Shown here one piece after another: positions 1 to 10,863 of a stretch of 64,000 nt of DNA. Position 1 is the stretch's first letter. Each line of letters starts with the position of its first letter. The translations under genes were made by a program, and so were the position numbers. The DNA is taken from contig NW_004955429.1 of NCBI RefSeq assembly GCF_000276665.1, positions 5,173,286-5,237,285 of the forward strand. Reading direction: 5' to 3'. This DNA comes from Chinchilla lanigera (lineage: Eukaryota; Chordata; Mammalia; Rodentia; Chinchillidae). A model generated the notes under the pieces. It made no database searches, was not told where the DNA came from, and saw only the letters and a program-made list of their open reading frames with translations.

Positions 1-229
1 CTTATCCCCCTAGTGAAATTCACAGTAAAAATGTAAGCTCTCCACCATAATTAACAGTTATTTTGTCTTTTCATCTCTGCCCCAGACTGTATGAATTGTT
101 TCCTAATTAATTGGGTGGTTATGGCTTTGGTCACATTTTTTTCCATACTGTAATATATTTTCACAAGAAATCACATATTTTTCATCCCCTATGATACCTC
201 ACAAGAGCAGTATTTATGAACATGCTCAA

Positions 230-408
230 GCTAAACATGGTGGTGCCATAAGTAATCTTAGCTGAGGCAGGAAGAGTGCAAGTTCAAGCCCAGCTTGGGC
301 AACTAAGTGACTTAGTGAGACCCTATCTCAAAATAAAAAGTAGGGCTGGAGATATAGCTCCATGTAAAGACCCTGGGCTCAATCCCCAGTAGTGAATAAA
401 AAATGTTT
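230..408 (+). mobile_element. B1-ID composite SINE (B1-dID type)
   Basis: A diverged B1-like left half (tggtggtgccat, ctgaggcaggaagag, gagaccctatctcaaaa) is followed directly by an ID-like right half (gggctggagatatagctc, aatccccagtagtg) and a short A-rich tail. This two-part structure is known from non-murine rodents and is the first lineage clue in the window. Confidence 0.85.
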
Positions 409-2192
409 AAAACCAAATTAAAGTAGCAGCCATTCCAGTACTCAGTACTTAGCATGAGTGATATTGCCGGGATAACACCGAAAACAAGCTGCTTGTGGCC
501 TTGAATGGTGAGTAAAGATTTAAGTTCAGCTTTTGTTTCTGTTTAATTATTGTGACATTTGGTATCCCAATTGTAAAAAGCAACCAAACAATCCATAGAG
601 AAACGTGTATCAATAAGCCTCTGCTATGCCAAACAAATCAGCTCCAGTGTAAGGGGACACTGAGTCATGCTTCCAAGCACTGTTCAATGAACATGAAAGG
701 TAAACTTTGAAAACTCTTGTGCACTCTTTCATGTTCCCCTACCAGCCACTGTGTCCTGGTTTCCCTTCTACTTTTTCCTTCCTTTGCTCATAGGATCTCC
801 TTCAGAAAGCATATAAGTAATCTTTCCTTGGGGTGATATGTGTTGTTTTCACACAACCACCGACACCAATCTTCTGTACCATGCCAGGGCATCATCAGTC
901 AGTGGTATCATCTTCAGGTCAATGGGTCAGGTTTGACACATCACTAACTTCGCGTGTACACCATGGTGCAAGTAAACACGTGAACATGATTTGCATTTTC
1001 TATGGATTACATTATAAAAATAAAGAGAGAACAGGAAAACGAAAGCTCTGATCCTACTGAGAAGGAGCTTAAGAGTGTTTTACAAAACAGCATGTCTCTA
1101 GCTTTACTTGAGCTTGCCTTGGAAATAGCATGTTGAATTATAAAGAAATAACAAAATTGAAGAACATAACCTGAAAATTAAAACTATTTCACTGAAGATG
1201 ATAGGTGAAATGCCATGAGGGATTTAATTTTTTTCTCTACAGAAATAGAAATCTCTTGGAATACTTGAGTCTATTTTTCGATTTTCCTGCGTTTGATTTT
1301 TTTATGTTTTCAAGAACACTTTATGTGCAAAAATAGAGAACAGTTTGTAGTTTTGTTTTACCATAATTCAAACAGGAATCTGCTATATACAGATACATAT
1401 CCTACTACTTTTGGTAGAGGCCTGTAACTAGGTATAATGTCAGGGTAGAAGTTCAAGAAGAGAGATTGAATGCAGAGCTGCTAAAGGGGCCTATTTGGGC
1501 TGCACGGTAAGACTGAAGGTAAGAGATTTGGAGTTGGTGCGTTTGGGCTTTAGTATCCTGACAATAGCGAGTACGTTTAGCATAATCTTACATAGACAAA
1601 GAGATGGCATAGATGACTCCATCATCTTCTGAGGCGAAGCACTTGCCATATTGAACAATACATGAAAAACTGGATTCACCTCTTTCTGACCAGGAACTCA
1701 TGAAACTAACAATCAGGTTTTTCATGTGTTTTGACTGTTCTGAAATTTATTCAAAATTTTAACTTTGAGGATGCTCCTAAAAGGAAAATTCTTAGACTAG
1801 TTAAATTTAGAATTTAATATGAGCAAAGAAGAACAAAACAAAGCAAAACAGGATTTGTGACTCAATTTCTAGAACTAGAGCAGTTTCTAAGAAGTCAGGC
1901 TAACAGTGCTGTTGAAGAATGTATAGAAAAATGTAAGTGAGGCATAGAAAATAATTTAATTGGCTATAGCTTAGTCAATCAACCAGTCAGTTGGTTACAG
2001 TTTAGTTACTTGGCTACAGGGCCTCCTGCAACCAGCCAAAGTACAATAACTGTAATTCAACTCCTCTTAAATTGGTTTGGCCTGTTGGGCCCACTATAGC
2101 ATAGTTTCCCACAAATTAAATAATGTTAAAATTTATAAGAAGATACTCAGGAAATCCAGGCATTGGGAGAACATCCATGAGGGGTGAGAGGT
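409..2192. other. Unique AT-rich stretch, no gene seen
   Basis: No repeat family, RNA gene or convincing exon was recognised. The open frames here are about 60-70 codons with no recognisable protein features, on both strands, as expected by chance. Confidence 0.6.
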
Positions 2193-2206
2193 CCCTTTCC
2201 ACATTT

Positions 2207-2236
2207 ATTTATTTATTTATTTATTTATTTATTTTT
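2207..2236. repeat. (ATTT)n tail microsatellite of an ID element
   Basis: Seven to eight ATTT units form the tail, in reverse complement, of the minus-strand ID element beside it. SINE A-tails often expand into such microsatellites. Confidence 0.9.
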
Positions 2237-2321
2237 GGTTTTTCTCTGGTACCAGGAATGGAACTCACGACCTTGCGCTTGCCAGGCAGGCGCTGTGCCA
2301 CTGAGCTAAATCCCCAGTCCC
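2208..2321 (-). mobile_element. ID SINE
   Basis: Reverse complement of the tRNA-derived ID unit: an (ATTT)n tail, then ggtaccaggaatggaactc, the B-box part, and ctgagctaaatccccag, the A-box part. The flanking direct repeat ccctttccacattta is perfect (2193-2207 and 2322-2336), so the insertion is recent and intact. Confidence 0.96.
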
Positions 2322-2336
2322 CCCTTTCCACATTTA

Positions 2337-3262
2337 GCAGTAGCGACCTGTAGCAGACAAAATTTCACCTATGCATATCTATTTAGCATTTTATAACTCT
2401 AGCATCAGTCTTATATAATTCAATTTTATCAATCGGATATTTGAAAAGTTTCTTAACCACTGCGAATCCCTTTCCAGCAATTTAGGAAAATTAAAGTGCT
2501 TTACCGAACAGGCAGAGATATATATTATGTTGTTTGTCATCATTTTCCCAAACCACTGGGGTTGCAAAAAAGCATAAATACTTAAAAAGTGCTCAGGATG
2601 GTTTAATTCTGTCTTAAGCAATTTATTACTTTACAAGAGACAGATTACTGAGATGTATTCTAGCAATCACTAATTGTTTTTAGATTATACACTAATATAT
2701 TCATTTCATAATTATAAGTGAAAGAATGCATACTAATGTTCAAAGCTATGGTCCTTTTTTGCATAACTTAAGTAATTTTAATGGGTGAAAACTTAATTAA
2801 GTAGATTCAAAGTGAAATCAGCTTCTGTCATGAATATGCTTACCTTTCATCATAATCGACAGTCGTTTCATGCCATAATCAACTCCTAGGACCACCTTCA
2901 GCAATTTTGGGCCTCTATGTAGGCCTCCAATATGTAAATCTTGCCTTCCTTTCACTTGCTCACTCCTCTGAAGTACTCAGTTTCCCCCACTTTGCCATGC
3001 AGCATAGACAGTGAGGTCCATCAGTATAATCACACCATTACCTATAGCTTCAATGCAGTAGCTCATTCTTCTTCCAGTCTTTTCACCTGGAAGAAACTAC
3101 ACCCATGCCTAATCTGATTCCTGGTTCTCTGCACCAGGCAAAAGCTGAATGTGGCTGAGAAACACAGATATAAAGCTGCAGGTTGCACCAAAGCCATGAC
3201 CCTTGATCTACTGACCAATTCTACTTTCTCTGTCCACTTACCCATTCATTTCCCTTATGTGT
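2337..3262. other. Unique stretch, no gene seen
   Basis: AT-rich DNA without a recognised repeat. A minus-strand frame of about 40 codons ends at a donor-like GAAAG/GTAAGC near 2845, but no good acceptor precedes it and the peptide is not recognised. Confidence 0.5.
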
Positions 3263-3267
3263 ATATA

Positions 3268-3633
3268 GCAGCCAGCTTTGTTTTTCACTACAAAACACCC
3301 CAGGAATTGACTAAGAGAAGAAGTGTAGTTAGCCCACAGTTCTAGAGATTCCAGTCCGATTGGGTTGTCCCATTCCTTAAGGCCTCTGGCGAGCATATCC
3401 GATGCAATGGTGGGCACTATAGGTCAGAGCAAACCATTTGTATCACAAGCCAAGAACCAGAGATATGGAGACTGAGATCCCACATACTTCTTAGGACACC
3501 TCCCACATGATCTAAGGACCTCCCACCAGGCCCTACCGCTCACAGAGCCCACTACTTCCCAATAATGTCACCCTGGGGACCAGGCTTGTAACGTTCGGAC
3601 TTTGAGGGGACAGTCAACGTGCAAACCATAACA
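3268..3633 (-). mobile_element. MaLR-type solo LTR
   Basis: On the minus strand it begins tgttatggtttgc and contains the MaLR signature of a retrovirus-like LTR: tggtccccagggtgac, a gggaggtcc-type block, and a gaactgtgggctaa-type block near the end. Length 366 bp. A possible 5-bp duplication (atata) lies at 3263-3267 and 3634-3638, though the left terminus no longer reads TG. ERVL-MaLR class; the exact subfamily was not assigned. Confidence 0.75.
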
Positions 3634-3942
3634 ATATAGTTCATACTCTGGTCTCTCCTCAAGCCTCTACCTCTTCCGTCCCAACCCCTCTCTTAACTGA
3701 AGATCCTTCTTCCTCTTCCCCTGAGGAAACAGAACCAAAGACAGTGTCTTCCAGCACCTGCTGTGTAAGCACCGACCTACCCGGCAGCTGCCCTGTGTGC
3801 TCAAGCCTTCCCTCCTGTAAGGAGGAGCAACTGGCCAGACTCTCTGCTGGAGAAGCAGCCACTGCACACAAAGCCGCCTTTTCTCTGCCTAATGCAATTG
3901 TTCCTTTCTCATCTATCATGTTCTCAGTGTATTGGATCCTTT
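3634..3942. other. Unique stretch with overlapping chance frames
   Basis: Slightly GC-richer DNA in which open frames of about 110-150 codons run on both strands and into the next SINE. The overlap and the absence of any domain argue against coding. Confidence 0.5.
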
Positions 3943-3950
3943 CCAAGAGC

Positions 3951-4070
3951 ACACAGTTGCGTGTGGTAGTGCACACCCATAATCCTGAGGCAGGCAAAAC
4001 TGACTTTGAGGCCATCCCGAACCTCATAGCAAAACCCTGTCTCAAAAAAAAACCACAAAAACAAAAAAGA
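3951..4070 (+). mobile_element. B1 SINE with internal deletion
   Basis: Starts with a B1 5' end (cgtgtggtagtgcacacccataa), lacks part of the middle, and ends ccctgtctcaaaaaaaaa. A short direct repeat, ccaagag, flanks it (3943-3949 and 4074-4080). Confidence 0.85.
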
Positions 4071-4274
4071 AACCCAAGAGAATAGAAATATGTTGCCACT
4101 TTTCTCATTTTAAAAACAAATGTCTCTTATCTCCAGTTCCCCTCCAGCTAACTCCCCTTTCTCTGCTCACTTTTATACAGAAACTCATCAAAAGTGACCT
4201 CTAAATGCTAGTGTTCCCTGGACTCTGTCACATGGCCACTACATGTCATTAGCCACACTTAGTCCCTCACTCAG

Positions 4275-4380
4275 ATATACTTAATCTGTGTGCAAATGTG
4301 ATTCATCTGAGGAGGCTTTAAAAATACCCAAGCATGGAACCCACTACTTCCAATTTAAGAAGAACTTCTAAGATGAAGAA
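4275..4380 (+). mobile_element. MER5-like DNA transposon fragment
   Basis: The block gattcatctgaggaggcttt with following aaaaatacccaagcatgg resembles the MER5 (hAT-Charlie) core, an old nonautonomous DNA transposon. It is short and diverged. Confidence 0.5.
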
Positions 4381-4487
4381 GAGCATTGGTGGAAAATTGT
4401 TCCCTCCCACAATCTCATCTGGCCTCAGCCATGAAACTCTCTAAGAACTGATATTGTAAAATGTGTCTTCATCCCAGAACCTGCCCT

Positions 4488-5191
4488 TGACCTCCAGACT
4501 TGAATTCCCAACTACTCGCTTGATTTCTACATTTGGATATCAAACATATGTCTAAAATTTTCCAGCTGTAAAATAGAATTCCTAAATCTTCCCTATCTAA
4601 ACTTGTTTTTGAGTCTTGTCCCTGCCAAAAAATGATAAGACCATCTTTCAGTTGTTCAAGCCAAAGACTTTGGAGTCATCTCATCATTTTTCACTCATAC
4701 CGTGAATCCAATCTGAATCAAAATCCTGTCAGTTCTACTTCCAAAATAGTTCAAGAGAACCCATCACTGCTCATCACCTCCATTACTACCAAAACCCCCA
4801 TCATTTTCCCTCCAATGGATGTCTTCTTTGCTTCTTCTGTTAATTCATTGCCCAAACATTATCCACTCAGTGATGCTGTCTCTGCCTGCCCCACTGAAAA
4901 CAGCACCACGTCACAGCATACCTTATTGTCCTTTCTGACTTATTTTACTCCATTGCATTTAGTGCCATCTAACATACCACATTCTTCACTTTCTTTGCAG
5001 TGCTGGGGATTGAGCCAAAGACCTTGAGCACATACATAAGCACTGTACTACTAGGCTACCCACCTAACCCCATTTGTTTCTTAATTGTGTCTCCCTTAGA
5101 ACACAGGCTCAAGAGAGCCCTACATTTGAAATAAACCTATAACATGAACAAAATAGTTGGTCACCAAGTGTTTGCTGAATGAATGATTGAG
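4488..5191 (+). mobile_element. L2 LINE, 3' portion, interrupted by an ID-like SINE
   Basis: Successive blocks follow the L2 order: cctccagacttgaattccca, then a caagccaaagactttggagt block, then aatcctgtcagttctac, then an ORF2-end-like agtgccatctaacatac, and finally the L2 3' end near 5100-5191 (gaacacaggctc, gtgtttgctgaatgaatga). A minus-strand ID-like element sits inside. The 131-codon open frame at 4632-5027 is L2-derived and not a gene. Confidence 0.85.
4993..5072 (-). mobile_element. Old ID-like SINE inside L2
   Basis: Reverse-complement ID-like monomer (cagtgctggggattgagcc to cctaacccca), more diverged than the young ID copies and lacking a clear tail. Confidence 0.75.
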
Positions 5192-5363
5192 TTTTAATAT
5201 CTTGGTGCATAAATCTGTCTGTAAATGAAATTATAGAAATGAATCAAGCAGAATAGAGTCTAGGCATTTGAAGAAGGAAGGGCTAGCTAAGGCTGTGGTT
5301 CAAATGTCACTATGTGATACTCTCCACTTGTATGACAGCACAGTTTAAAACATCTTTTGTTTA

Positions 5364-5469
5364 GGGGCTGGGGATTTAGCTCAGCGGCAAAAGCGCCTGG
5401 CTGGCAAGCGCAAGGTCGTGAGTTCGGTTCCCGGTACCGGAGAAAAACCAAAAAAAAAAAAAAAAAGAA
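5364..5469 (+). mobile_element. ID SINE, young subfamily
   Basis: Full ID unit from ggggctggggatttagctc to ggtaccggagaaaaacc plus an A-tail. The direct repeat aaaacatcttttgttt is perfect (5347-5362 and 5470-5485). It carries the extra A (ggcaaaagcgcc) shared by the most similar copies in this window. It lies immediately next to a minus-strand ID. Confidence 0.97.
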
Positions 5470-5485
5470 AAAACATCTTTTGTTT

Positions 5486-5570
5486 GTTTGTGTTTTGGTA
5501 CCAGGAATCAAACTCAGGACCTTGCACTTGCCAGGCAGGTGCTGTGCTGCTGAGCTGTATCCCCAGCCCT
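5486..5570 (-). mobile_element. ID SINE, inverted partner
   Basis: Reverse-complement ID with a short TTTG-rich tail, ggtaccaggaatcaaactc and gagctgtatccccagccc. It is followed by aaaacatctttt (5571-5582), the same target sequence that flanks the plus-strand ID on its left. The two elements form an inverted repeat. Confidence 0.95.
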
Positions 5571-5582
5571 AAAACATCTTTT

Positions 5583-7294
5583 GGTGCACAAGTAGGCCTC
5601 CTCCAAAGAGCAAGGAGTGAACAGCATGTTATTTTAATGTACAACATCTTATCTTTCCATCATCAGGTTCAGTGTCTCATGCTAAGTTGTTCTTCCTGTT
5701 TTACAGCCTTCCTCTCAGGAAAAAAGCAGAGGAGCCTTGTGCCTCTTGACAGTGACAACATGCATCTGTGTTACCTGGTAACTTCTCTGCACTGGCTGCT
5801 GGCCCAGCTGAACTGTGTGTCCCGGGCAATCTGTCTCCCACTGAGGCTCCACGGGAGCTTGACAAGAAACAGTGGAAAAACTGATGTGTTTGTGTGGCTG
5901 CAAATCAAAGATTTTTCACAGTGTCTGTGACCCTCCACCACGAGCATTAGCACAGCTAGATGAATCTTTTATGTACCTGTGTTTATGTAGTATATGACAA
6001 AACAGATGTTAGCCCAATAAGACGATAGATTTTTAAAAGCCTATTTTATATTCAAGTGTCAATTTATATCTAATGTTAGAGCTTGTAAGAGTGAACATTT
6101 ATTCTGCTGCTATCAAAGAGAATTAGCTTCCTGATTTTTAAAGACGCAATTGTGCCTATGTGACACAGCAAAAGATGCATGGCCCATGGAAACCTATAAA
6201 TATTCTCCTAGGGAAACTGTAATTACTTCAAGCAAAAATATATTAACTTCTCAAGATCCCAAGACAGACACACTGTTAATATAAACATGTCGATTATAGA
6301 GTTGTCTCACTCACCCCATATTCAATATTTCTTGCTGCAGAAAGAGTTGTGTTCATGGATGGAAGACATTAAGTTGAGTGTCCAAGGGAATAGTCCTAAA
6401 AAAATTAAAAATAATAAATAGAGTCTACATATGAAGGCATATAAAAACATAGGTTTTTTGCAGATAGAAAAGGTTATATGAAATTAAATTTAACAGTCAT
6501 CTGGCTGAGGCTTCTCAGGCAATTTGGTTTAATTCTGCTATGGGAAGGCCAATGGGTGCTCTTCCCTACAGGTGAGCATCTTATTGAAGTCTTACAAACT
6601 TCAAAATCACCTGAAGAAGAAAATGAGACAGACTGTCCATTTCATAGCCAAAGAAAAAGCAGCTATTGGCACAGGAGTTTAAAACCATAAAATCCGACAG
6701 CAGAAAGGGACCCAAGAGAAGAACGTCACATTCCCACATCCTATTGTTTTTAAAACAGAGAACTTTTGATGGTTAAAAAGATTGGCAGGATTGAATCACT
6801 TAGCTGCAGAGTGAGGCTCTTTTCCAGAAGGAGGGGCCCCATAAGTCAGTATCCTTTCTACTGCACTGGGTGCCAATCATTCAAACCTGACCTGTCATAA
6901 CTTAACCTTTACTGCCATTATCAAATACAGTTGTAGAATTTCATAGCAGTCTTACCACTGAGCATACATCCACTTCTACTGGAATATAGGGAAAACTTTC
7001 AAAGTAAAGAGGAGAAAGCACTGAATCACAGATTCCACACTGCCCCAGATGGCTTTCTAAAGCAGCAGAATGGCTGAGGGGAGGGCGAGGAGAGGGACGG
7101 CGTGACTAGGGGTGGGGCACCCAGGATGGTAATAGATGTGTGTCTGTCCCATGTTTGGGGAAGAGCTCCATTCAGCAACACTGACCCCAAAGCAGAATTA
7201 TACAGCACCTTCTATACCCTCTGCTGCACCTTATATAATTGGAGGTACATTTTCATGAGGAAGACAAATTAGAACAAGGTTAAAAACCAGTATT
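5583..7294. other. Unique stretch, no gene seen
   Basis: No repeat family recognised. A 170-codon frame reaching into this stretch starts inside the ID pair and has no domain. A G-rich patch lies at 7078-7117. Confidence 0.55.
7078..7117 (+). other. G-rich patch, imperfect G-quadruplex potential
   Basis: Runs of three to four G (gagggg, aggg, agaggg, aggggtgggg) lie within 40 bases with two CpGs. Loops between some runs exceed seven bases, so it does not meet a strict quadruplex rule. Confidence 0.4.
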
Positions 7295-7309
7295 ACAAAT
7301 GGAAACCAG

Positions 7310-7528
7310 GGGCTGGGGATTTAGCTCAGCGGCAAAAGCGCCTGCCTGGCAAGCTCAAGGTCGTGAGTTCGGTTCCCGGTACCGGAGAAAAACCAAAAAA
7401 AAAAAAANNNNNNNNNNNNNNNNNNNNNNNNNNNNNNNNNNNNNNNNNNNNNNNNNNNNNNNNNNNNNNNNNNNNNNNNNNNNNNNNNNNNNNNNNNNNN
7501 NNNNNNNAAAAAAAAAAAAAAAAAAAAA
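7310..7528 (+). mobile_element. ID SINE with assembly gap in its A-tail
   Basis: Full ID unit (gggctggggatttagctcag to ggtaccggagaaaaacc), then poly-A, a 100-N gap and more poly-A. The direct repeat acaaatggaaaccag is perfect (7295-7309 and 7529-7543), so the gap hides only tail sequence. It carries the extra A of the young subfamily. Confidence 0.96.
7408..7507. other. Assembly gap (100 N)
   Basis: Exactly 100 N, a usual placeholder size, inside a poly-A run. The true length is unknown. Confidence 0.98.
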
Positions 7529-7810
7529 ACAAATGGAAACCAGACACTATTTTCATTGGGTGTCCTAGAACTTAACCAGTCAAGCCTACAGATGGTTATA
7601 TTCTGTACACAGAAAATAATGACTCCTTCCTAATATTGGCCCAAGCAGTGTTATCTCATCTGCTACTGGCTCCCTTCTTCCTATCTCACTCTTCTCTCCT
7701 TGCTCCCTTGCTTCTATAAAGAGAGACGATCCCCTCCTTCTCTCTTATCTGGTTATTTTAATAATGACCAGTGGACAGGCCAAAGATAAAATCAAAATGC
7801 TTTAGGGAAG

Positions 7811-7965
7811 ACTAGTTGTTCTTGATTCTGGTTGCACATCAGAATCAACGTCAGAGCTTTAGAAAAATAGGATTCTTAGACTCCACCCTGAGATTTAATT
7901 GATCTGAAGTAGGGACTGAGCATTTGGTACTTAAAAAAAAAAACCTCCAAATGACAACATCAGTC
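7811..7965 (+). mobile_element. MER5-type DNA transposon
   Basis: The order gttgcacatcagaatcaacg, agactccaccctgagattta and gactgagcatttggtactta matches MER5 (hAT-Charlie) elements. Confidence 0.75.
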
Positions 7966-8125
7966 TCCAACTTTTTGGCTTGCGTGGGACACACTGACTG
8001 AAGAGGAACTGCCTTGGGCTGCATACAAAATATTTAATATGGTTAATTTCTATAGGTATCAAAATCTCATTTTTTATTATAATACTGGCTTGCCCAACCT
8101 ACTGGCCACAGGTTGAACATGCTTA
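7966..8125 (+). mobile_element. Old DNA-transposon-like repeat
   Basis: Reads caactttttggcttgcgtgg, cttgggctgcatacaaaat, and near the end cccaacctactggccacagg. This fits a mammal-wide nonautonomous repeat with the ggccgcatgcggcc-type end, but I cannot name the family with certainty. Confidence 0.5.
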
Positions 8126-10076
8126 TAATTAGGAAACATAAGGAAAGATTATGGCATCATAAAGGATGTGAACTGGACACCAAAGTAACAGATTTTTGGA
8201 CTGGAAGATACAGTGCATCAGAGATTCAGGATACCCTTTGCCAGAATGGTAAGAAAATTGAAATCTAGGGATGTTAAGCTCTCAGAGCACACTAGAGGCA
8301 GAGATAGGATTCTCATTCTCTGGGATATTCCCTGATATCTAAGAGAGACAGAGAGAATTTAGGACTTAAACAAAAAGGAGCAACAGCTTTGTTCAGAAAA
8401 TACAGACTATACGATAATCAAGAGGTAAACCCTGCAATACCCATCCAAGGACAGATTACAAGACAAATCCATGATGACTCACAGGAGAATAGTAGAGGTT
8501 TGGGGGTCAAAGTGTCTTAGCTCACAGGTGAACATCAGGGTGTAAACAAAACAGTGACTTGCTTAATATTAAATACATTCCAGGTTGGGTAAAATATAGA
8601 ATGATCCCTAAAACACTGCATATGTTCTTACCACATAAGCAAAATGCATATTAGCTATGTTTTACCTTGTAAAGTACAGTGCCTGGGTATATGCCAAGTG
8701 CTCAAATAGCGATCAGTGCTGGGTTATGCCACTGATGCTATGATGCCAAAGCAAACTGAACTGGGCTAAGCTGGGCCATGTAACCAGAAGACCTTACTAT
8801 CCTACTGCATGTGTATTCATGTGATTCCCACATAATGGTCGGAGCTTCAAATTTTGTGATCTGCATTTACCTAAGGTGAGGGGTCCTTTCTTCAGTTCCT
8901 TTCTGAGCAGTGAGGGGTTAGGGGACAGACAGCCAGACACAGAGACAGATAGAATGGTCAGGGGGTCAAGGAGATGACCACAGTGAGCCTGTCCTTGTTT
9001 ACCCTCCAATCACACTCACAGAGGACCAGATTGGGAACAGAAAATGGGGCAGTGTCTTGTACTGGCATTCATCAACTCAAATATTAAGTCCATTCACCTA
9101 TGACTAATTTTCCCATCTTAAAATAGAGTTCAGTGCCTAAACTTACAAGGAAGGTAGGATGCAATATGTCCGATGATATATGGCAATGCATCAGCTAGCA
9201 TCTCTATGGAAATGATGTTACACATATACTCATTTTAGATGTTTTACTCCTTTGAGAGATCTTTCAGAGAAGTTATAATTTTAATTAAATTACTGATAAA
9301 GAACATTAATAATGACCTTCAGTTTTAAAAAGTATATACATACTAGACAGAGTTTGATTTTATCTTGAAAAGATAAAAGTATGAGTAGCAATTATTTTAT
9401 ATAAAAGCGCATGCTCTGAAAGGATTTTAAAGTATAGAAAGTTATTTGTCCATATAATTTATGAGCCCAGATTATTGTCCTTACCGTTTTTCTGATCCCA
9501 ATTTTTCCTACCAGAATATCCTACTTTTAATTTGATTCTTATATTTAAAATAGTTTCTAGTTAGTTGGAGCCTATATATTTCTAACTGAAGAAAATACAT
9601 GGGCTTTTTCACATACTTTTGTACTGACTAGTACTTTATTTCAGTCTATTTCCTTGTCTATTCTGAGTTCATTTCATTCTGAAAATACTGGAAGCCTAAC
9701 CTCCAGATGGGTGAGCTTCTATTTCCTCATGGATATTTTTCCTAGTGAATGTCAATCAATGACAAATTCCAGAAAGAACAATGGAGAAGATAGCTTCATT
9801 TCTCTTACAATTCTAACAATTAAATGTCTGTAAGTATATAAAGATCTTCCGCTGAGAACTGTCATTAGAAGTTACTGCAAGTCTTCAGTTGGGTTGCTTT
9901 TCTGAAATGTTATATGTTCACAAACCTTCTGAACCCTGAGCTCACAAAGAGGCCTGGGCAAAATGGAGTTGAAAAGAGAAAATCCGGGTAAAAACATTAG
10001 CTAACTTAAGCGTTAAGCGTTTCCCTTAATGTGAACACCCGCCACTGTAGGTATTTTGCAGGGGTAAATGAAGCCA
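8126..10076. other. Unique stretch, no gene seen
   Basis: AT-rich. A short MIR or L2 3'-end remnant may lie near 8670-8730 (cagtgcctgggtatatgcc). No exon or RNA gene was recognised. Confidence 0.5.
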
Positions 10077-10150
10077 AGAGCCAATGCACTGTCAGGCTTG
10101 CTTGTGATTGGCTCCAGGTGGAGGGGGCGGAGCCGAGAACTAAATTTCTC
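10077..10150 (+). promoter_or_regulatory. Promoter-like cluster: CCAAT boxes and GC box
   Basis: A forward CCAAT (about 10080-10085), an inverted CCAAT (gattggct, 10106-10113) and a GC box (gggggcggagc, 10123-10133) lie within 55 bases, followed by an A/T-rich taaattt at 10141-10147. Local CpG density (cgtt, ccgcc, ggcgg, gccgag) exceeds the surroundings. Known biology: NF-Y and Sp1 bind such sites. Whether anything is transcribed is inference. Confidence 0.4.
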
Positions 10151-10394
10151 TCTTCTACTTGCAATTAGTGAAAGGGAACCTTCTGCAGATACTCAGAACC
10201 TGAGCTTAGTGAAATCGTAATGATAATAAGCACTAGACAGGGATTCCACACTATAGATGGATGAAAACTTCAATGATTTAGAACAAATGATCTTTTCAAG
10301 GGGGAAAAAGTTCAGGAGTGTTTCACGTTCATTTGTATCAGGTTCCTTAATTCTACAGAAAACAGTACATGATGAGAAAAGTGTGCAGTTTTAT

Positions 10395-10535
10395 CGTCTA
10401 AGAGACTTAGGTTCCAATTCCGGCTTCTCTTCCCCTGTCAGTGTGTCCAGCTGGGTGGTCTTGGTCACTTATTTACACTTACTGATCCCTGGTTCCTCAG
10501 ATATGCATTGGGATAACAAGAGCTACAGCACAAGA
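10395..10535 (+). mobile_element. MIR SINE
   Basis: Carries the MIR core and tail order: ggttccaattccggcttctc, ctgggtggtcttggtcactt, and a ggttcctcagatatgcattg block. The downstream half of a 93-codon frame starting near 10257 lies in this element. Confidence 0.75.
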
Positions 10536-10611
10536 TAGATACATGAATGTAGTTGTCCTAAGCTCGGTCAGCTTAGGGTATTCATGACGCGGCACAGAGG
10601 ACTGACCAGGA

Positions 10612-10805
10612 GACTTAGACTTTGGAGCCAGACTGCCCGAGTGTGAACCTCAGCCAAACTCTGCCACTTGGTCGGATGACTTCAGCCTTCTCATAAAACA
10701 CCAATCTCATTATTACCTCATAGAGTTGTTACAAGAACTAAGTGAATTCATGTATGTAAAAAAAGTACGTTGCCTAGCACCGAGGAAGCAATAAATAAGC
10801 CCTAG
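10612..10805 (+). mobile_element. MIR SINE
   Basis: tttggagccagactgcccga, aaactctgccacttggtcgg, tacctcatagagttgttac, and a 3' end with ttgcctagcaccgagg and caataaata follow the MIR consensus order. Second MIR in the same orientation within 80 bp. Confidence 0.85.
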
Positions 10806-10849
10806 ACAGTGATGGGCTAAGTCCTTTCTACCTTGCCTGTCCTCACCTG

Positions 10850-10863
10850 CTGCCCCCTGTTGG
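10850..10863 (-). promoter_or_regulatory. CTCF-like binding motif
   Basis: The minus strand reads CCAACAGGGGGCAG. Against the CTCF core CCASYAGRKGGCRS it matches all but one position. It lies about 50 bp past two MIRs and 0.75 kb from the CCAAT/GC-box cluster. Binding is not shown. Confidence 0.45.

Noticed and set aside
3659..4108. 149-codon minus-strand frame with a 113-codon frame opposite
   Set aside because: Overlaps a B1 SINE, is matched antisense by another frame, and has no domain.
5418..5930. 170-codon plus-strand frame
   Set aside because: Begins inside the ID pair; the rest shows no recognisable domain.
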